The notes under the pieces: model-generated
Told to the model about the DNA's origin: nothing
Database searches by the model: none
Seen by the model: only the letters and a program-made list of their open reading frames with translations
Part shown: piece by piece, positions 1-10,713 of the stretch
Layout: each line of letters starts with the position of its first letter
Position numbering within the stretch: position 1 is the stretch's first letter
Translations under genes and position numbers: made by a program
Assembly (NCBI GenBank): GCA_000508305.1
Contig: CP006977.1
Span: forward strand, 776,621-840,620
DNA length: 64,000 nt
From: Sulfolobus acidocaldarius SUSAZ
Lineage (GTDB): Archaea; Thermoproteota; Thermoprotei_A; Sulfolobales; Sulfolobaceae
Direction of reading: 5' to 3'

Positions 1-195
1 TAACAACTATTTAAGTCATCTATGAATATAGGTCTAAAAATTAAAAGCCTACATGATTTATTTAAATAATAAATACAAATATTTTTCTCCCCTTCGGCTA
101 CGTTATTTCATTAACTCTTCCCTTAAATTATTACTTTTTAGACTACTGAATGAATAAACATAAATACACGATATTCTTTAATATCATTGTTCAAA

Positions 196-1107
196 ATGAC
201 AATTAAGGTTAAAAATATTTCGAAAAAATATGGTAGGATTACAGCCATACAAGATGTTTCCTTTGAGGTAAAGGATGGAGAAATTGTGGGATACGTAGGT
301 TTAAACGGTGCTGGTAAGACAACGACCATTGAGATTATATCAGGTGTGAGGTCTCCTGATCAAGGAGATGTGGAAATTGATGGACATAGTATTGTAAAGG
401 AAAAGAGGGTCGCCTCAAAAAATTTAGGATGGGTTCCTGAATTACCTATTTTTGAGCAGGACGCAAAAGCTTTAGATTACTTCATTTATTTAGCGGGGTT
501 TTACGGTATTAGTACCGAAGAGGCGAGAAGAAAGGCGCAGGAATTGTTTAGCATGGTCGGGTTAGAAGGGAGAGAGAAGGATAAATTGAAGAATTACTCC
601 CAGGGAATGAAAAAGAGGTTTGCTCTTGCCGTGTCTATGTTATCAGATCCTAAGAACTTTTTATTCGATGAAGTCTTAAATGGTCTTGACCCACAGGGTA
701 TTGCATTTTTTAGAGATTTAGCCATACGTTTTAAGAAAGAAGGAAAGGGTGTTCTTTTCTCATCCCATATATTAACCGAAGTAGAGAACATAGCAGATAG
801 GGTTATCTTTATTCATAAAGGTAGGATAATGAAAGAGATGACAATAGATGAAATCAGAAATTATGCAGGCTCAAGTAATGTCAGGGTCATATTACAGAAA
901 CCTGACGATACTGTAATAAAGGTAGCTGAAAAGTATGGTATACCTAGAATAGAAGGAAACACACTTTATATATCTGATTTCAAGGGAGACATGCAGAGTC
1001 TGTTTTCAGATCTAGCACAGTATGGAGTTAATGATATTGGAAAGGTAAGCAACAACTTGGAGGAAATATTCTTTAAGATAATAGGTCTTTACAATCAAGG
1101 AGCTTGA
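196..1107 (+). CDS. ABC transporter ATP-binding protein
   Basis: This is the nucleotide-binding subunit of an ABC transporter, most like the CcmA/NatA export-type ATPases, and would act at the inner face of the membrane. Walker A is GLNGAGKTTT (near residue 37), the signature is YSQGMKKR and Walker B reads FLFDEVLNGLDP, where the usual proline after the Asp-Glu pair is a valine. The switch histidine lies in FSSHILTEVE. A C-terminal tail of about 90 residues is typical of this branch. A TTG nine bases upstream could extend the frame, but the ATG at 196 begins the conserved MTIKVKNISKKYG start. No permease gene follows, and nothing is visible in the 195 bases before it, so its partner must lie outside the window or elsewhere. 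The substrate is unknown. Confidence 0.9.
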   Translation: MTIKVKNISKKYGRITAIQDVSFEVKDGEIVGYVGLNGAGKTTTIEIISGVRSPDQGDVEIDGHSIVKEKRVASKNLGWVPELPIFEQDAKALDYFIYLAGFYGISTEEARRKAQELFSMVGLEGREKDKLKNYSQGMKKRFALAVSMLSDPKNFLFDEVLNGLDPQGIAFFRDLAIRFKKEGKGVLFSSHILTEVENIADRVIFIHKGRIMKEMTIDEIRNYAGSSNVRVILQKPDDTVIKVAEKYGIPRIEGNTLYISDFKGDMQSLFSDLAQYGVNDIGKVSNNLEEIFFKIIGLYNQGA

Positions 1108-1335
1108 AAAAATAAAAAGTGATCCTGTATACTTTTAAAATGTCAATATTTTGCAATCAATTTGAGTTAAAACATAGACTAAAATTAAGTATTTTCTTTT
1201 ATGAAATCGAATAAAATAGTTTCATCTTTAAATGTTCATCCATTGTAACATGACGAGAAATTGATTCTTATTACCTCAAAAGATTCGTTTTCTGAAATCT
1301 AACATCGTAGTTAATTCGTCGAAAAAATTAAAACT

Positions 1336-1345
1336 ATTAATTTAA
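1336..1345 (+). promoter_or_regulatory. TATA box of the aminotransferase gene
   Basis: The run ATTAATTTAA is centred about 27 bases before the ATG at 1368. That is the usual archaeal spacing between TATA box and transcript start, so this mRNA is probably leaderless. Confidence 0.5.
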
Positions 1346-1358
1346 GCTTGGGCGATAA

Positions 1359-3085
<1,727 letters not shown>

Positions 3086-3202
3086 TGTGTTTTAATATCG
3101 CCAATAGGGTAAGCCTTTAGGTGTGATGATATTTTTGTTGATGTTTTATAATCTAAAAAGAGATTTTTTTATACCTACACAACATAAAATATATCATGTG
3201 TA

Positions 3203-3709
3203 ATGAATATGAGGCATACTTATCATCCTCCTGACGAAGAGGATTTTCTATCTAAGTATGTTAGCCAAAACGATATAGTAGCTGAATTAGGTTGCGGAAG
3301 CGGGTTCTACTGTAAAAAACTAGTTAAACTAGCTAAGAAGGTCTATTGCGTCGACATAGACTGTGGGGCGCTTGAAGCCGCAAAGTTGTCAGTTGACACT
3401 AAGGCAGTATTTTTGTGCGAATCAGCTGATAAAACCTCAATACTGGATGCAGAGATAGACGTTGTGTTGCTTGCTAACTCATTTCACGATATGGATAATA
3501 AGGAAGAAGTGGTGAGGGAGATTATGAGGATACTTAAAGACAAGGGCAAAGTTGTAGTAGTGGACTGGAAAAAGGAGAAAACGGAAATAGGACCTCCTGT
3601 TAACATTAGATTTTCAGAGGAAGATTATGTCAGGTATTTTAAAACATTCAAATTAACCGATAAGTTCTTTCCTTCAAGGTATCATTATGGGTTGGTGTTT
3701 GTCAAATGA
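3203..3709 (+). CDS. class I SAM-dependent methyltransferase
   Basis: A small Rossmann-fold methyltransferase of 168 residues. Motif I, the SAM-binding glycine loop, is VAELGCGSGFY (about residues 27-37). The acidic end of strand 2 is VYCVDID, followed by a motif IV-like LLANSFHDMD and the KDKGKVVVVDW strand. This architecture fits the Methyltransf_11/31 type that acts on small molecules or lipids. The ATG at 3203 lies soon after a T-rich, TATA-like stretch. The downstream START-like gene begins in an ATGA overlap, so the two are one transcript and probably work on the same compound. The substrate is not predictable. Confidence 0.85.
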   Translation: MNMRHTYHPPDEEDFLSKYVSQNDIVAELGCGSGFYCKKLVKLAKKVYCVDIDCGALEAAKLSVDTKAVFLCESADKTSILDAEIDVVLLANSFHDMDNKEEVVREIMRILKDKGKVVVVDWKKEKTEIGPPVNIRFSEEDYVRYFKTFKLTDKFFPSRYHYGLVFVK

Positions 3710-4110
3710 TCAGATTTACGGTATGTAAAGATTTTCCATCAGATACTAAAAACCGGGTGTGGCAGATTGCGAGTGATGTCAAGAGAATGACAGAGTTTTG
3801 GAGAGGAATCAAAGAACTTAATGTGGTCAAAAATGGAGATTTCTATGAGGGGTCTGTGCATTTTGCATTTCCTGCATTAGGGAAAATTAGGATAGAAATC
3901 GAGAACTCATTAGTTAGATTAGTTTACCTTTCTGGACCTATGGAGGGTACACAGGAAATTTCAGTCAATGAAACAAAATTATGTTCTAACTGGAATGTGA
4001 AACTCAACTTTCCTTATTTATTGTTTGAGCGATGGATAAGAGATCACTTTGAACAAGGAGCTAAGAATGCTCTCAAAAGAATAGTGGATTCAGCGCAGGA
4101 CTCAAGTTAA
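3706..4110 (+). CDS. SRPBCC/START-like ligand-binding protein
   Basis: A 134-residue protein with the pattern of the SRPBCC (START, Bet v 1-like, polyketide cyclase/dehydrase) superfamily. An N-terminal strand is followed by a helix starting near SDTKNRVWQIASDVKRM, a run of beta strands, and a long C-terminal helix (ERWIRDHFEQGAKNALKRIV). Such domains bind hydrophobic ligands in a cavity. It overlaps the methyltransferase stop by four bases (ATGA), so the pair is likely coupled. I see no catalytic residues I can name. The assignment rests on pattern rather than a single motif. Confidence 0.65.
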   Translation: MIRFTVCKDFPSDTKNRVWQIASDVKRMTEFWRGIKELNVVKNGDFYEGSVHFAFPALGKIRIEIENSLVRLVYLSGPMEGTQEISVNETKLCSNWNVKLNFPYLLFERWIRDHFEQGAKNALKRIVDSAQDSS

Positions 4111-4186
4111 ACTCATCCATCGTTCATCCAGGCGTCTCATCATATCCGCTTTTTTATAATAAAGCTGTGAGATAAAAAGTATCGTT

Positions 4187-4633
4187 TTACTCGATTAGAT
4201 AACTATTGTGGTTACTCCTATTGACCTCATTATATATTAATGTCCGTGCCTTTTCATAATATTCTCTCGGAAGTAATGTTCTGGGTTTAAAGTCAGCAAA
4301 GTCCTCCGGATATCCGTTTTCCCATGTGGGAATTATGTGTACATGAAAGTGGAAGACAATTTGCATTGCGCTTCTTCCTGCATTACTTACTACTCTGATT
4401 CCATCCGCTTTTACAGCTCGCTTTATTGAGTTTGCCAACATCTTTATTGTTTTTCCTAAGTCATTAAGGTGAGTCTCGCTCGTATCTAATATATTTTCGA
4501 AGTGGGCATTTGTAACCAGTAGTGTATGACCGGGTGCAATAGGATACTTATCTAAAAATGCTGTATAATAATTATCTCTATAAACTATATAACCTTCTTC
4601 TTCCCCATTCACGATTTTACAAAAAACACACAT
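4187..4633 (-). CDS. HIT family nucleotide hydrolase/transferase
   Basis: A 148-residue histidine-triad protein. The catalytic triad motif is HFHVHIIP near residues 94-101, and the N-terminal CVFCK gives the CxxC zinc pair common in Hint/Fhit-like members. APGHTLLV is also typical. HIT proteins hydrolyse or transfer nucleoside phosphates (for example AMP-lysine, ApnA or nucleoside phosphoramidates) in the cytoplasm. Length is normal. It stands alone on the minus strand and converges with the SRPBCC gene. The exact substrate is open. Confidence 0.9.
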   Translation of the reverse strand: MCVFCKIVNGEEEGYIVYRDNYYTAFLDKYPIAPGHTLLVTNAHFENILDTSETHLNDLGKTIKMLANSIKRAVKADGIRVVSNAGRSAMQIVFHFHVHIIPTWENGYPEDFADFKPRTLLPREYYEKARTLIYNEVNRSNHNSYLIE

Positions 4634-4770
4634 TTACGAGATAAATTGAGAGCTAGCTTAAAAATTTAAATATTGTGTTTTGTTAAACTTTGTTATGGGA
4701 AAAATTTTAGACGAAGATGACTAAAAAACTAGATTTAGAACTTAAGTTTATTAATCTTCTCTCTGGTCAT

Positions 4771-5970
4771 CTAAATTTTAATTCCCATGAATCTGTAAAA
4801 GAATTGCCTTGCCGCGGATACTCTTTGAATGTCATTAGTTCCCTCATACGTTTTCAGAATCTGTAAATCTCTCAATAGCCTTTCTAGTCCTACTGAATTT
4901 GATACACCATATCCACCATGAGCAGTCATTGCTCTCATTACTATTTTCTCTGCAGCTTCTGTGGCATAGAATTTTGCTAATGATGCTGCTACTATATATT
5001 CATTACTCTTACCTTTATTATATAATGATCCTGCCCAATACGTTAGGAACCTGGATGTTAGTAGATCTGCAAATGATTCGCTTACTTTTTGCTGAACTAT
5101 CTGAAACTCAGCTATAGGTTTATCAAATGCCCTCCTCTGAAGGGAGTAATTAACAAGTTTCTCAAAGGCACTTTGTCCAATTCCAACAGCCTGAGCTGAG
5201 ACTATTGTCCTAGCATAATCAAAGGACTCTACTGCATATTTGAACCCCATCTCTTCTTCTCCTATAACGTTTTCAGCTGGCACTTTTACGTCCTCAAGTA
5301 TTATTTCAGTAGTGTGGGAAGCCTTTAGCCCTGTTGTCTCTATTCTGCTCAATGTTTTAACTCCCCATTCCTTCTCCACAAGGAACATGGTTATCCCCTT
5401 CCACCTTGCACTATTAGAAGGAGGAGACGTCCTAGCAGTTAAGACGAAATAGTCCGCTATATCTCCATTTGTTATGAAGATTTTCCTCGCATTGATTATG
5501 TAGTGATCATTTACTTTTTTTGCTGTAGATCTTATACCTGCTACATCTGTTCCAGCCTCTGGTTCAGTATTTGCGAATGCACCTATTTTCTCCCCCGTAG
5601 CCGTAAGAGGTAAATATTTTTTCTTCACCTCTTCCTTCCCGTACTTATATATTGCTCTATTTAACATCCAATGAACAAGGAGTAAGGTGGAGAAAGATGT
5701 CCAAACTCTCGATAATTCTTCAGAAATAACAAGTAAAGATAAGTAATCACTTCCTTGACCTCCTAGTTCAGTGGGAACATCAGGTCCATAAAGCCCTAAT
5801 TCTTTAGCTCTCTCTTTTAACACTTTAGGTACATCTCTTTCACTTTCACCTTTATCTACATAACCTGAAACCTCTTTTTCAGCGAACTCCCTTATGGTCT
5901 GTCTTAAGATTTCATGATCCTGAGATATTTCTAACTTTAGATCCTCAAGAGACTTTAAAGGAAACACCAT
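4771..5970 (-). CDS. acyl-CoA dehydrogenase
   Basis: A full-length FAD-dependent acyl-CoA dehydrogenase of 399 residues, which puts the alpha,beta double bond into an acyl-CoA thioester. Marks are FANTEPEAGTD (flavin and substrate loop), KIFITNGDIADYFVL, the AVGIGQSAFEKLVNYSLQRR helix and, near the C-terminus, YEGTNDIQR, whose Glu is the position of the catalytic base in short and medium chain enzymes. It is transcribed alone, upstream of no close partner, and faces the HIT gene in the same direction with about 140 bases between them. It could serve fatty acid or branched-chain amino acid breakdown. Confidence 0.92.
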   Translation of the reverse strand: MVFPLKSLEDLKLEISQDHEILRQTIREFAEKEVSGYVDKGESERDVPKVLKERAKELGLYGPDVPTELGGQGSDYLSLLVISEELSRVWTSFSTLLLVHWMLNRAIYKYGKEEVKKKYLPLTATGEKIGAFANTEPEAGTDVAGIRSTAKKVNDHYIINARKIFITNGDIADYFVLTARTSPPSNSARWKGITMFLVEKEWGVKTLSRIETTGLKASHTTEIILEDVKVPAENVIGEEEMGFKYAVESFDYARTIVSAQAVGIGQSAFEKLVNYSLQRRAFDKPIAEFQIVQQKVSESFADLLTSRFLTYWAGSLYNKGKSNEYIVAASLAKFYATEAAEKIVMRAMTAHGGYGVSNSVGLERLLRDLQILKTYEGTNDIQRVSAARQFFYRFMGIKI

Positions 5971-6089
5971 AATTAATGAATCCAGTCATAACTTTTAAAT
6001 GTTTAGAAGTAAAAATTATGATATTTTAAAGCCAAAGCAAAATCAAGATGTGAAAAATTACTTTAAAAAACTTTTCGTCGTTAATCCTT

Positions 6090-7349
6090 TCAATTCTTAC
6101 CTTTGAATAAGAGACACTTTACAAGTCTTCCATCACTCATATTATACAGTTTAGGTTCTTCATAGTCTCTCAATACTACGGAAACATCTCCTGAACCGTC
6201 AGCATTTATACTTTTGATGGAACTAAAGCTCTTAATTTCATTTTCTTTTGAGGTTATCATCTTCAACTTTTCGTCACTTATTCCTCTTACTTTCATCTCC
6301 TTATCACTTATTACGTCAATTACAATTTCACCCTCAGTTAGATCGTAGTATTTACTTTCTATAAGATACTTTAGATCTATTGCCACTTCTTCAGCAGTCC
6401 ATCCACAGTCACCAAAAGCATATGGACATCTTGGGTGGAAGTTACACCCCTTAGGTAGGTCAACTAGATTTGGAGGCTCTCCTCTGAGTACAATCCTATT
6501 CATCTTACTACCGACCTTTGGAACAGCAGATAGCAGGGAGATTGTATAAGGATGCTTAGGATTTTTCATTATCTGTTCCTTTGTACCTGTTTCAACGATA
6601 TGTCCTGCATACATCACGTATATTCTATCGCTCAGATATGAGGCAACTGCAATATTGTGAGTGATCAGTAACATGGATATTTTTAGCTCTCTTTTCAATT
6701 TTCTAAGGAGATTAAGTATCTGAGCTTGGGTAGATACATCTAAAGCACTGGTTGGCTCATCTAAAACCACAAATTTTGGATCAGTGGATATTGCTCTGGC
6801 AACTGCTACTCTCTGTCTTTGTCCACCTGAGAGTTCATGGGGATATCTGTCAGCAAAACTCTTAGGTAAACCTACAGCCTCTAATAACTCCAGAACTCTC
6901 TTATTAGCTTCCTCTCCTCTCAAATATCCAGTGGAAATCATGGGTTCTTTTATAATATCAATAATCTTCATTCTGGGATCAAGGGAGGCATAGGGATCCT
7001 GAAAAACCATATTTACATGTCTTCTAAATTCCTTAGCTATTTTGCCTTTAAATATATCATGAATACTTTCTATCTCTGCTTTTCTCGATTGGTTGTCAGT
7101 TGTCTCGTATTCTTCTAACACCTTATCTTCAACGTTAAAGAGTATTTTACCGCCTGTAGGGTTCTCTAGCCCTACTAACATCCTTCCCAATGTAGTTTTA
7201 CCAGATCCGCTCTCTCCCACTAATGCTATGACTTCCTCTTCCTTGATTTTTATGTAAACGTCCTGAACGGCTTTAACTACAGCCTTATTCCTTTCAAACA
7301 TTCCTCCTGAAACGAAATGTTTTGTAATATCATACCCAGCCATGATCAT
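6090..7349 (-). CDS. oligopeptide/dipeptide-type ABC importer ATPase (OppF/DppF-like)
   Basis: Second ATPase of the importer, cytoplasmic. Walker A is GESGSGKTT, the Q-loop is MVFQDPYASLDP, the signature is ELSGGQRQR and Walker B is FVVLDEPTSALD. It starts with an ATGA overlap on the previous gene. At 419 residues it is about 90 longer than usual. Part of the excess is a charged insert between Walker A and the Q-loop (about residues 75-110). The rest is a C-terminal insert that splits the Cys cluster: NFHPRCP and GDC are followed by some 95 residues before the last VKCLLF cysteine. In related Dpp/Opp ATPases these cysteines hold a [4Fe-4S] cluster. The product is last in the operon. Confidence 0.9.
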   Translation of the reverse strand: MIMAGYDITKHFVSGGMFERNKAVVKAVQDVYIKIKEEEVIALVGESGSGKTTLGRMLVGLENPTGGKILFNVEDKVLEEYETTDNQSRKAEIESIHDIFKGKIAKEFRRHVNMVFQDPYASLDPRMKIIDIIKEPMISTGYLRGEEANKRVLELLEAVGLPKSFADRYPHELSGGQRQRVAVARAISTDPKFVVLDEPTSALDVSTQAQILNLLRKLKRELKISMLLITHNIAVASYLSDRIYVMYAGHIVETGTKEQIMKNPKHPYTISLLSAVPKVGSKMNRIVLRGEPPNLVDLPKGCNFHPRCPYAFGDCGWTAEEVAIDLKYLIESKYYDLTEGEIVIDVISDKEMKVRGISDEKLKMITSKENEIKSFSSIKSINADGSGDVSVVLRDYEEPKLYNMSDGRLVKCLLFKGKN

Positions 7350-8704
7350 TTGTTATCACCACCATATAGGAAACATGCTACCTTATGACCATTCCTAACT
7401 TGATACATTAAGGGAACAGAGTTCTTACATTTCTCCATTACAAATGGACATCTTGGGTGGAACATGCATCCTGATGGAGGAGTCCTCATATCTGGTACTT
7501 CTCCAGGTATAGGAGATACCTCTTGCGAATCAATAGTTGGGACAGCTCTGAGTAGTGACTGCGTATAAGGATGTAGAGGATTGGTTACTACGTCTTCTAC
7601 ATTCCCTACTTCAACTACCCTACCAGCATACATCACAGCTATCCTATCTGAAATTTCATACAGTACTGATAAGTCGTGCGATATAAATATAAATGTAGAG
7701 TTATATTTCTTCTTGAGAGACCTAACAAGCTCTAAAACCTGGGCTTGTACTGTTACATCCAATGCGCTTGTCGGCTCGTCCATAATAATCAATTCAGGGT
7801 TGTTGACTATTGCAATTGCAATTGCCACCCTTTGTCTCATTCCTCCAGATAGTTCATGTGGATACATGTATACTACTTTCTCAGGATTAGGTACATTCAA
7901 CATTGTGAGTATCTCGACAGCTTTTCTATATCCCTCCTTGATTAGAGTGGATTTAAGTCTCCTGGATATTATAGGAATTCTACTTATATTCCTTACCCTA
8001 TTTGTCTCTGCTACGTTCTCAAGGAAATTACGTACAAAACCTGAGAGTTTTTCACCTTCTAAGGATAAGATTAGTTTTTGTTTCTTAGCCTTATAAATGT
8101 CATTTCTCTCCCATATAAACAGGATCTGGTCTTCTAGTCCCTCTAGTCCTTTAGATTTAACAAATTCATTTAGCTTTTCCACATAGGTTTCCTTGTTTTG
8201 CTCAAGTAATCTTATTATCTCTCTTAGCTCATCCTTTGTAACTTTGCTTCTAGCTAATATTCTCTTGGCTAGTAGGGCTGGGTTGTGATAGTATATGGTT
8301 TCTCCAATTTGGTAACCAATTTGCAAAACAGGATTAAGAGAGGTCATAGGGTCTTGGAACACTATTGCTATCTTAGATCCTCGGAAGGCTTGAAGCCTGT
8401 TATCCAGCTCTTTAAACGCCCTCTGATTCCTCTTCTTATTAAAACCTTTGTCACCGACCTCTCTTAACTCTCTGACAAGGTCTATATCCTTAAACCTTAC
8501 TTCCCCTTTCTTTATCCATGCATTTGGTGGTAATACACCAGCGATTGTTAGGGCTAATGTTGATTTCCCTGAACCGCTTTCGCCAGCTACTCCAAGAACT
8601 TCCCCTTCTTTAACGTCTAAGTCAACTCCGTTTAACGCATTATATACCCCTATTCTCGTCACGAAACTTAAATATAATTCCCTTATGGTTAACACATTTG
8701 TCAT
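7346..8704 (-). CDS. oligopeptide/dipeptide-type ABC importer ATPase (OppD/DppD-like)
   Basis: First ATPase of the importer. Walker A is GESGSGKST, the Q-loop is IVFQDPMTSLNP, the signature is ELSGGMRQR, and Walker B is LIIMDEPTSALD. The C-terminus carries the family's cysteine pattern (GCMFHPRCP, EKC and VACFLY), which in relatives binds [4Fe-4S]. Its 452 residues exceed the usual 330 because of a charged, helical insert of roughly 120 residues between the Q-loop and the signature (about residues 140-260), rich in Lys, Glu and Arg. It overlaps both neighbours by four bases (ATGA), as expected for subunits made in fixed ratio. Confidence 0.92.
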   Translation of the reverse strand: MTNVLTIRELYLSFVTRIGVYNALNGVDLDVKEGEVLGVAGESGSGKSTLALTIAGVLPPNAWIKKGEVRFKDIDLVRELREVGDKGFNKKRNQRAFKELDNRLQAFRGSKIAIVFQDPMTSLNPVLQIGYQIGETIYYHNPALLAKRILARSKVTKDELREIIRLLEQNKETYVEKLNEFVKSKGLEGLEDQILFIWERNDIYKAKKQKLILSLEGEKLSGFVRNFLENVAETNRVRNISRIPIISRRLKSTLIKEGYRKAVEILTMLNVPNPEKVVYMYPHELSGGMRQRVAIAIAIVNNPELIIMDEPTSALDVTVQAQVLELVRSLKKKYNSTFIFISHDLSVLYEISDRIAVMYAGRVVEVGNVEDVVTNPLHPYTQSLLRAVPTIDSQEVSPIPGEVPDMRTPPSGCMFHPRCPFVMEKCKNSVPLMYQVRNGHKVACFLYGGDNK

Positions 8705-9579
8705 ATGCTACTCCTCCTTCTCGGGTCTAACAAATCTCTTAACCCATCTCCCATTAAGTTAACTGCTAACGCAAATATAGTTATGGCTAATCCTGGAAAT
8801 ATTACAGTCCAAGGAGCAGTCTGAATGTATTGTAATCCTAGGCTTGTAAGATAACCTAACTCTGGTAAGTTGGGGTTTGTAATTAAACCTATGAAAGATA
8901 AAACCGAAAATATAACCATTATTGAGCCTAGATCTAATGATATCTGAACAAATATGGGTGGAAGCACATTAGGTAGGACATGTTTAAACATAATCTTTAG
9001 TGAACCTACATTAGAGACTTTTGCAGCATCTATAAATGGCATCTTTTTAATTGAGAGTGTCTGTGCTCTCGCGTATCTAGCATATAGGGGCCACCAGACA
9101 ATAATTAAGGCAATTGACATACTTTCAGTGGTTCTGCCTAGGACAAAGCCAATAGCTAATGCTAGAACTAAGTAAGGAATTGCAAAGAATATATCAGTTA
9201 TTCTCATTAATATGTCATCCATAATTCCACCTCTATATCCAGCGATAATTCCTATGACGGAACCGATTATCGCACCTCCAATAACGATAATTACAGAATA
9301 GTACAAGTCGATTCTTATGGCAGCTAAAATTCCCTTTAGCAAATCAATTCCTGGATATGTTGTACCTAGAGGGTGATGAGGAGATGGAGGCTGAGGGACT
9401 GGATTAATGAAATTCATTTGTAATTGATTGGGATTCTGTATGCCTAATAATCCTGGGCTAACTTCGACTATAATAGCGTCAATAACATATGCTAAGAAGA
9501 TTATAAGCCCAATAACTGCAGTAGGATTTGAAAAGAATATTTTTAAACTAAGTTTAATTTGACTACTCCTCTTTTCCAT
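8701..9579 (-). CDS. ABC importer permease (OppC/DppC-like)
   Basis: A 292-residue inner permease with about six membrane helices. The first lies near residues 12-32 and is followed by an extracytoplasmic loop. The coupling-helix signature for contact with the ATPases is present around RAQTLSIKKMPFIDAAKVSN (EAA loop region). GTTYPGIDLLKGILAAIRIDL is characteristic of DppC proteins. A Shine-Dalgarno motif sits 6-11 bases before the ATG. It forms the channel with the upstream OppB-like protein. Confidence 0.9.
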   Translation of the reverse strand: MEKRSSQIKLSLKIFFSNPTAVIGLIIFLAYVIDAIIVEVSPGLLGIQNPNQLQMNFINPVPQPPSPHHPLGTTYPGIDLLKGILAAIRIDLYYSVIIVIGGAIIGSVIGIIAGYRGGIMDDILMRITDIFFAIPYLVLALAIGFVLGRTTESMSIALIIVWWPLYARYARAQTLSIKKMPFIDAAKVSNVGSLKIMFKHVLPNVLPPIFVQISLDLGSIMVIFSVLSFIGLITNPNLPELGYLTSLGLQYIQTAPWTVIFPGLAITIFALAVNLMGDGLRDLLDPRRRSSI

Positions 9580-9584
9580 TTACT

Positions 9585-9590
9585 TCACCC
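9585..9590 (-). promoter_or_regulatory. Shine-Dalgarno site of the OppC-like gene
   Basis: On the minus strand the bases read GGGTGA, complementary to the 3' end of archaeal 16S rRNA, ending five bases before the ATG at 9579. Internal operon genes in Sulfolobales use such sites, while first genes are leaderless. This supports the chosen start. Confidence 0.55.
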
Positions 9591-10645
9591 TAATATCTTA
9601 TTCTAGGATCAATTAGTGCGTAGATTATATCTAGCAGTAGCGAGGCAATTACGAATACTATTCCAAATATGAGGGTGGAAGCCATAATTCCTCCCACGTC
9701 ATTGTTAAGCAGAGCTTGAGTAGTCCAATATCCCATGCCTGGATAGCTAAATATATCCTCAATGACAACTGCTCCACCTAAAAGTGATGCTACGGTATAT
9801 CCATAGAGAGTTAAAACTGGTATCAATGCATTCCTTCTAGCGTGTAAGTTAATCACCACCTTTTCAGGGGCTCCCTTCGCCCTAGCAAGCCTTATGTAAT
9901 CTTGATCCAACACCTCTAACATGGAAGCTCTTAGTATTCTCATTACACCTGCTATAGTAGATAACGCCAAGGTTAATGCCGGTAAAATTGCGTGTAAGAT
10001 TGCGTTTGCAAAAGCTGATAGATTTCCGTGTATTAAAGCATCAATAATTACAATATGTGTAGGATAAGATATACCATTAACATACCAGTTGAGATTGGAG
10101 GCTATTGTAGGACTTAAAGAGAACGCAAAAGGCAGCACTCTTAGATAAACGCCAAAAACTAGAATTAATAAAAATGCAACTAGATAGATTGGCATCGAGT
10201 ATAGTGCGAAGGAGATAACTCTTACACTCTGGTCAAACGCACTATCACGTTTTACAGCAGACCTAACACCTATTGGAATTCCAATTATCCATATTAGTAT
10301 TGACGCTATAATTGTAAGTAAAATAGTGTTAGGTAAAAACAACGCTATAGCACCAGACACTGGACCGCTATAAATAGGAGTGTTCGTATACCCTAAGTCA
10401 CCTGAAAATACAGCTGCCAACCAATAAAAGTATTGTACATATATTGGATCGTTAAGGTGAAATCTTTGGGTAAGTTGCTGAATAACTTGTTCTCTTGCCG
10501 GTCCTGTCAATCTTGGATTAATATATTCAGACAGTAATAAGTTATTACCTGCAGTGTGTAGCAATATGAAAACTATAAAAGTCAATCCAATTATGGCTAT
10601 AAAAGCGAAAATAATTCTCTTGGCTATAAATAACCATAATTTCAT
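9590..10645 (-). CDS. ABC importer permease (OppB/DppB-like)
   Basis: A 351-residue permease with about six membrane helices. The first is at residues 8-28, and a large extracytoplasmic loop follows (about 30-105), as in OppB. The conserved region RASMLEVLDQDYIRLARAKG is the EAA-type coupling loop seen in all Dpp/Opp permeases, and GGAVVIEDIFSYPGMG is the family's C-terminal signature. A strong Shine-Dalgarno site precedes the ATG. The gene ends ten bases before the next permease starts, in the order binding protein, B, C, D, F. Confidence 0.92.
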   Translation of the reverse strand: MKLWLFIAKRIIFAFIAIIGLTFIVFILLHTAGNNLLLSEYINPRLTGPAREQVIQQLTQRFHLNDPIYVQYFYWLAAVFSGDLGYTNTPIYSGPVSGAIALFLPNTILLTIIASILIWIIGIPIGVRSAVKRDSAFDQSVRVISFALYSMPIYLVAFLLILVFGVYLRVLPFAFSLSPTIASNLNWYVNGISYPTHIVIIDALIHGNLSAFANAILHAILPALTLALSTIAGVMRILRASMLEVLDQDYIRLARAKGAPEKVVINLHARRNALIPVLTLYGYTVASLLGGAVVIEDIFSYPGMGYWTTQALLNNDVGGIMASTLIFGIVFVIASLLLDIIYALIDPRIRY

Positions 10646-10650
10646 ATAAA

Positions 10651-10657
10651 ATCACCT
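10651..10657 (-). promoter_or_regulatory. Shine-Dalgarno site of the OppB-like gene
   Basis: The minus strand reads AGGTGAT, a near-perfect match to the archaeal anti-Shine-Dalgarno, ending five bases before the ATG at 10645. It marks this gene as an internal cistron translated from the binding-protein transcript. Confidence 0.6.
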
Positions 10658-10713
10658 TTTAAGTGTGAGATTAAAAAATTAATTCATGTCTTTTAACTAA
10701 ACCCCCTTTCAAT

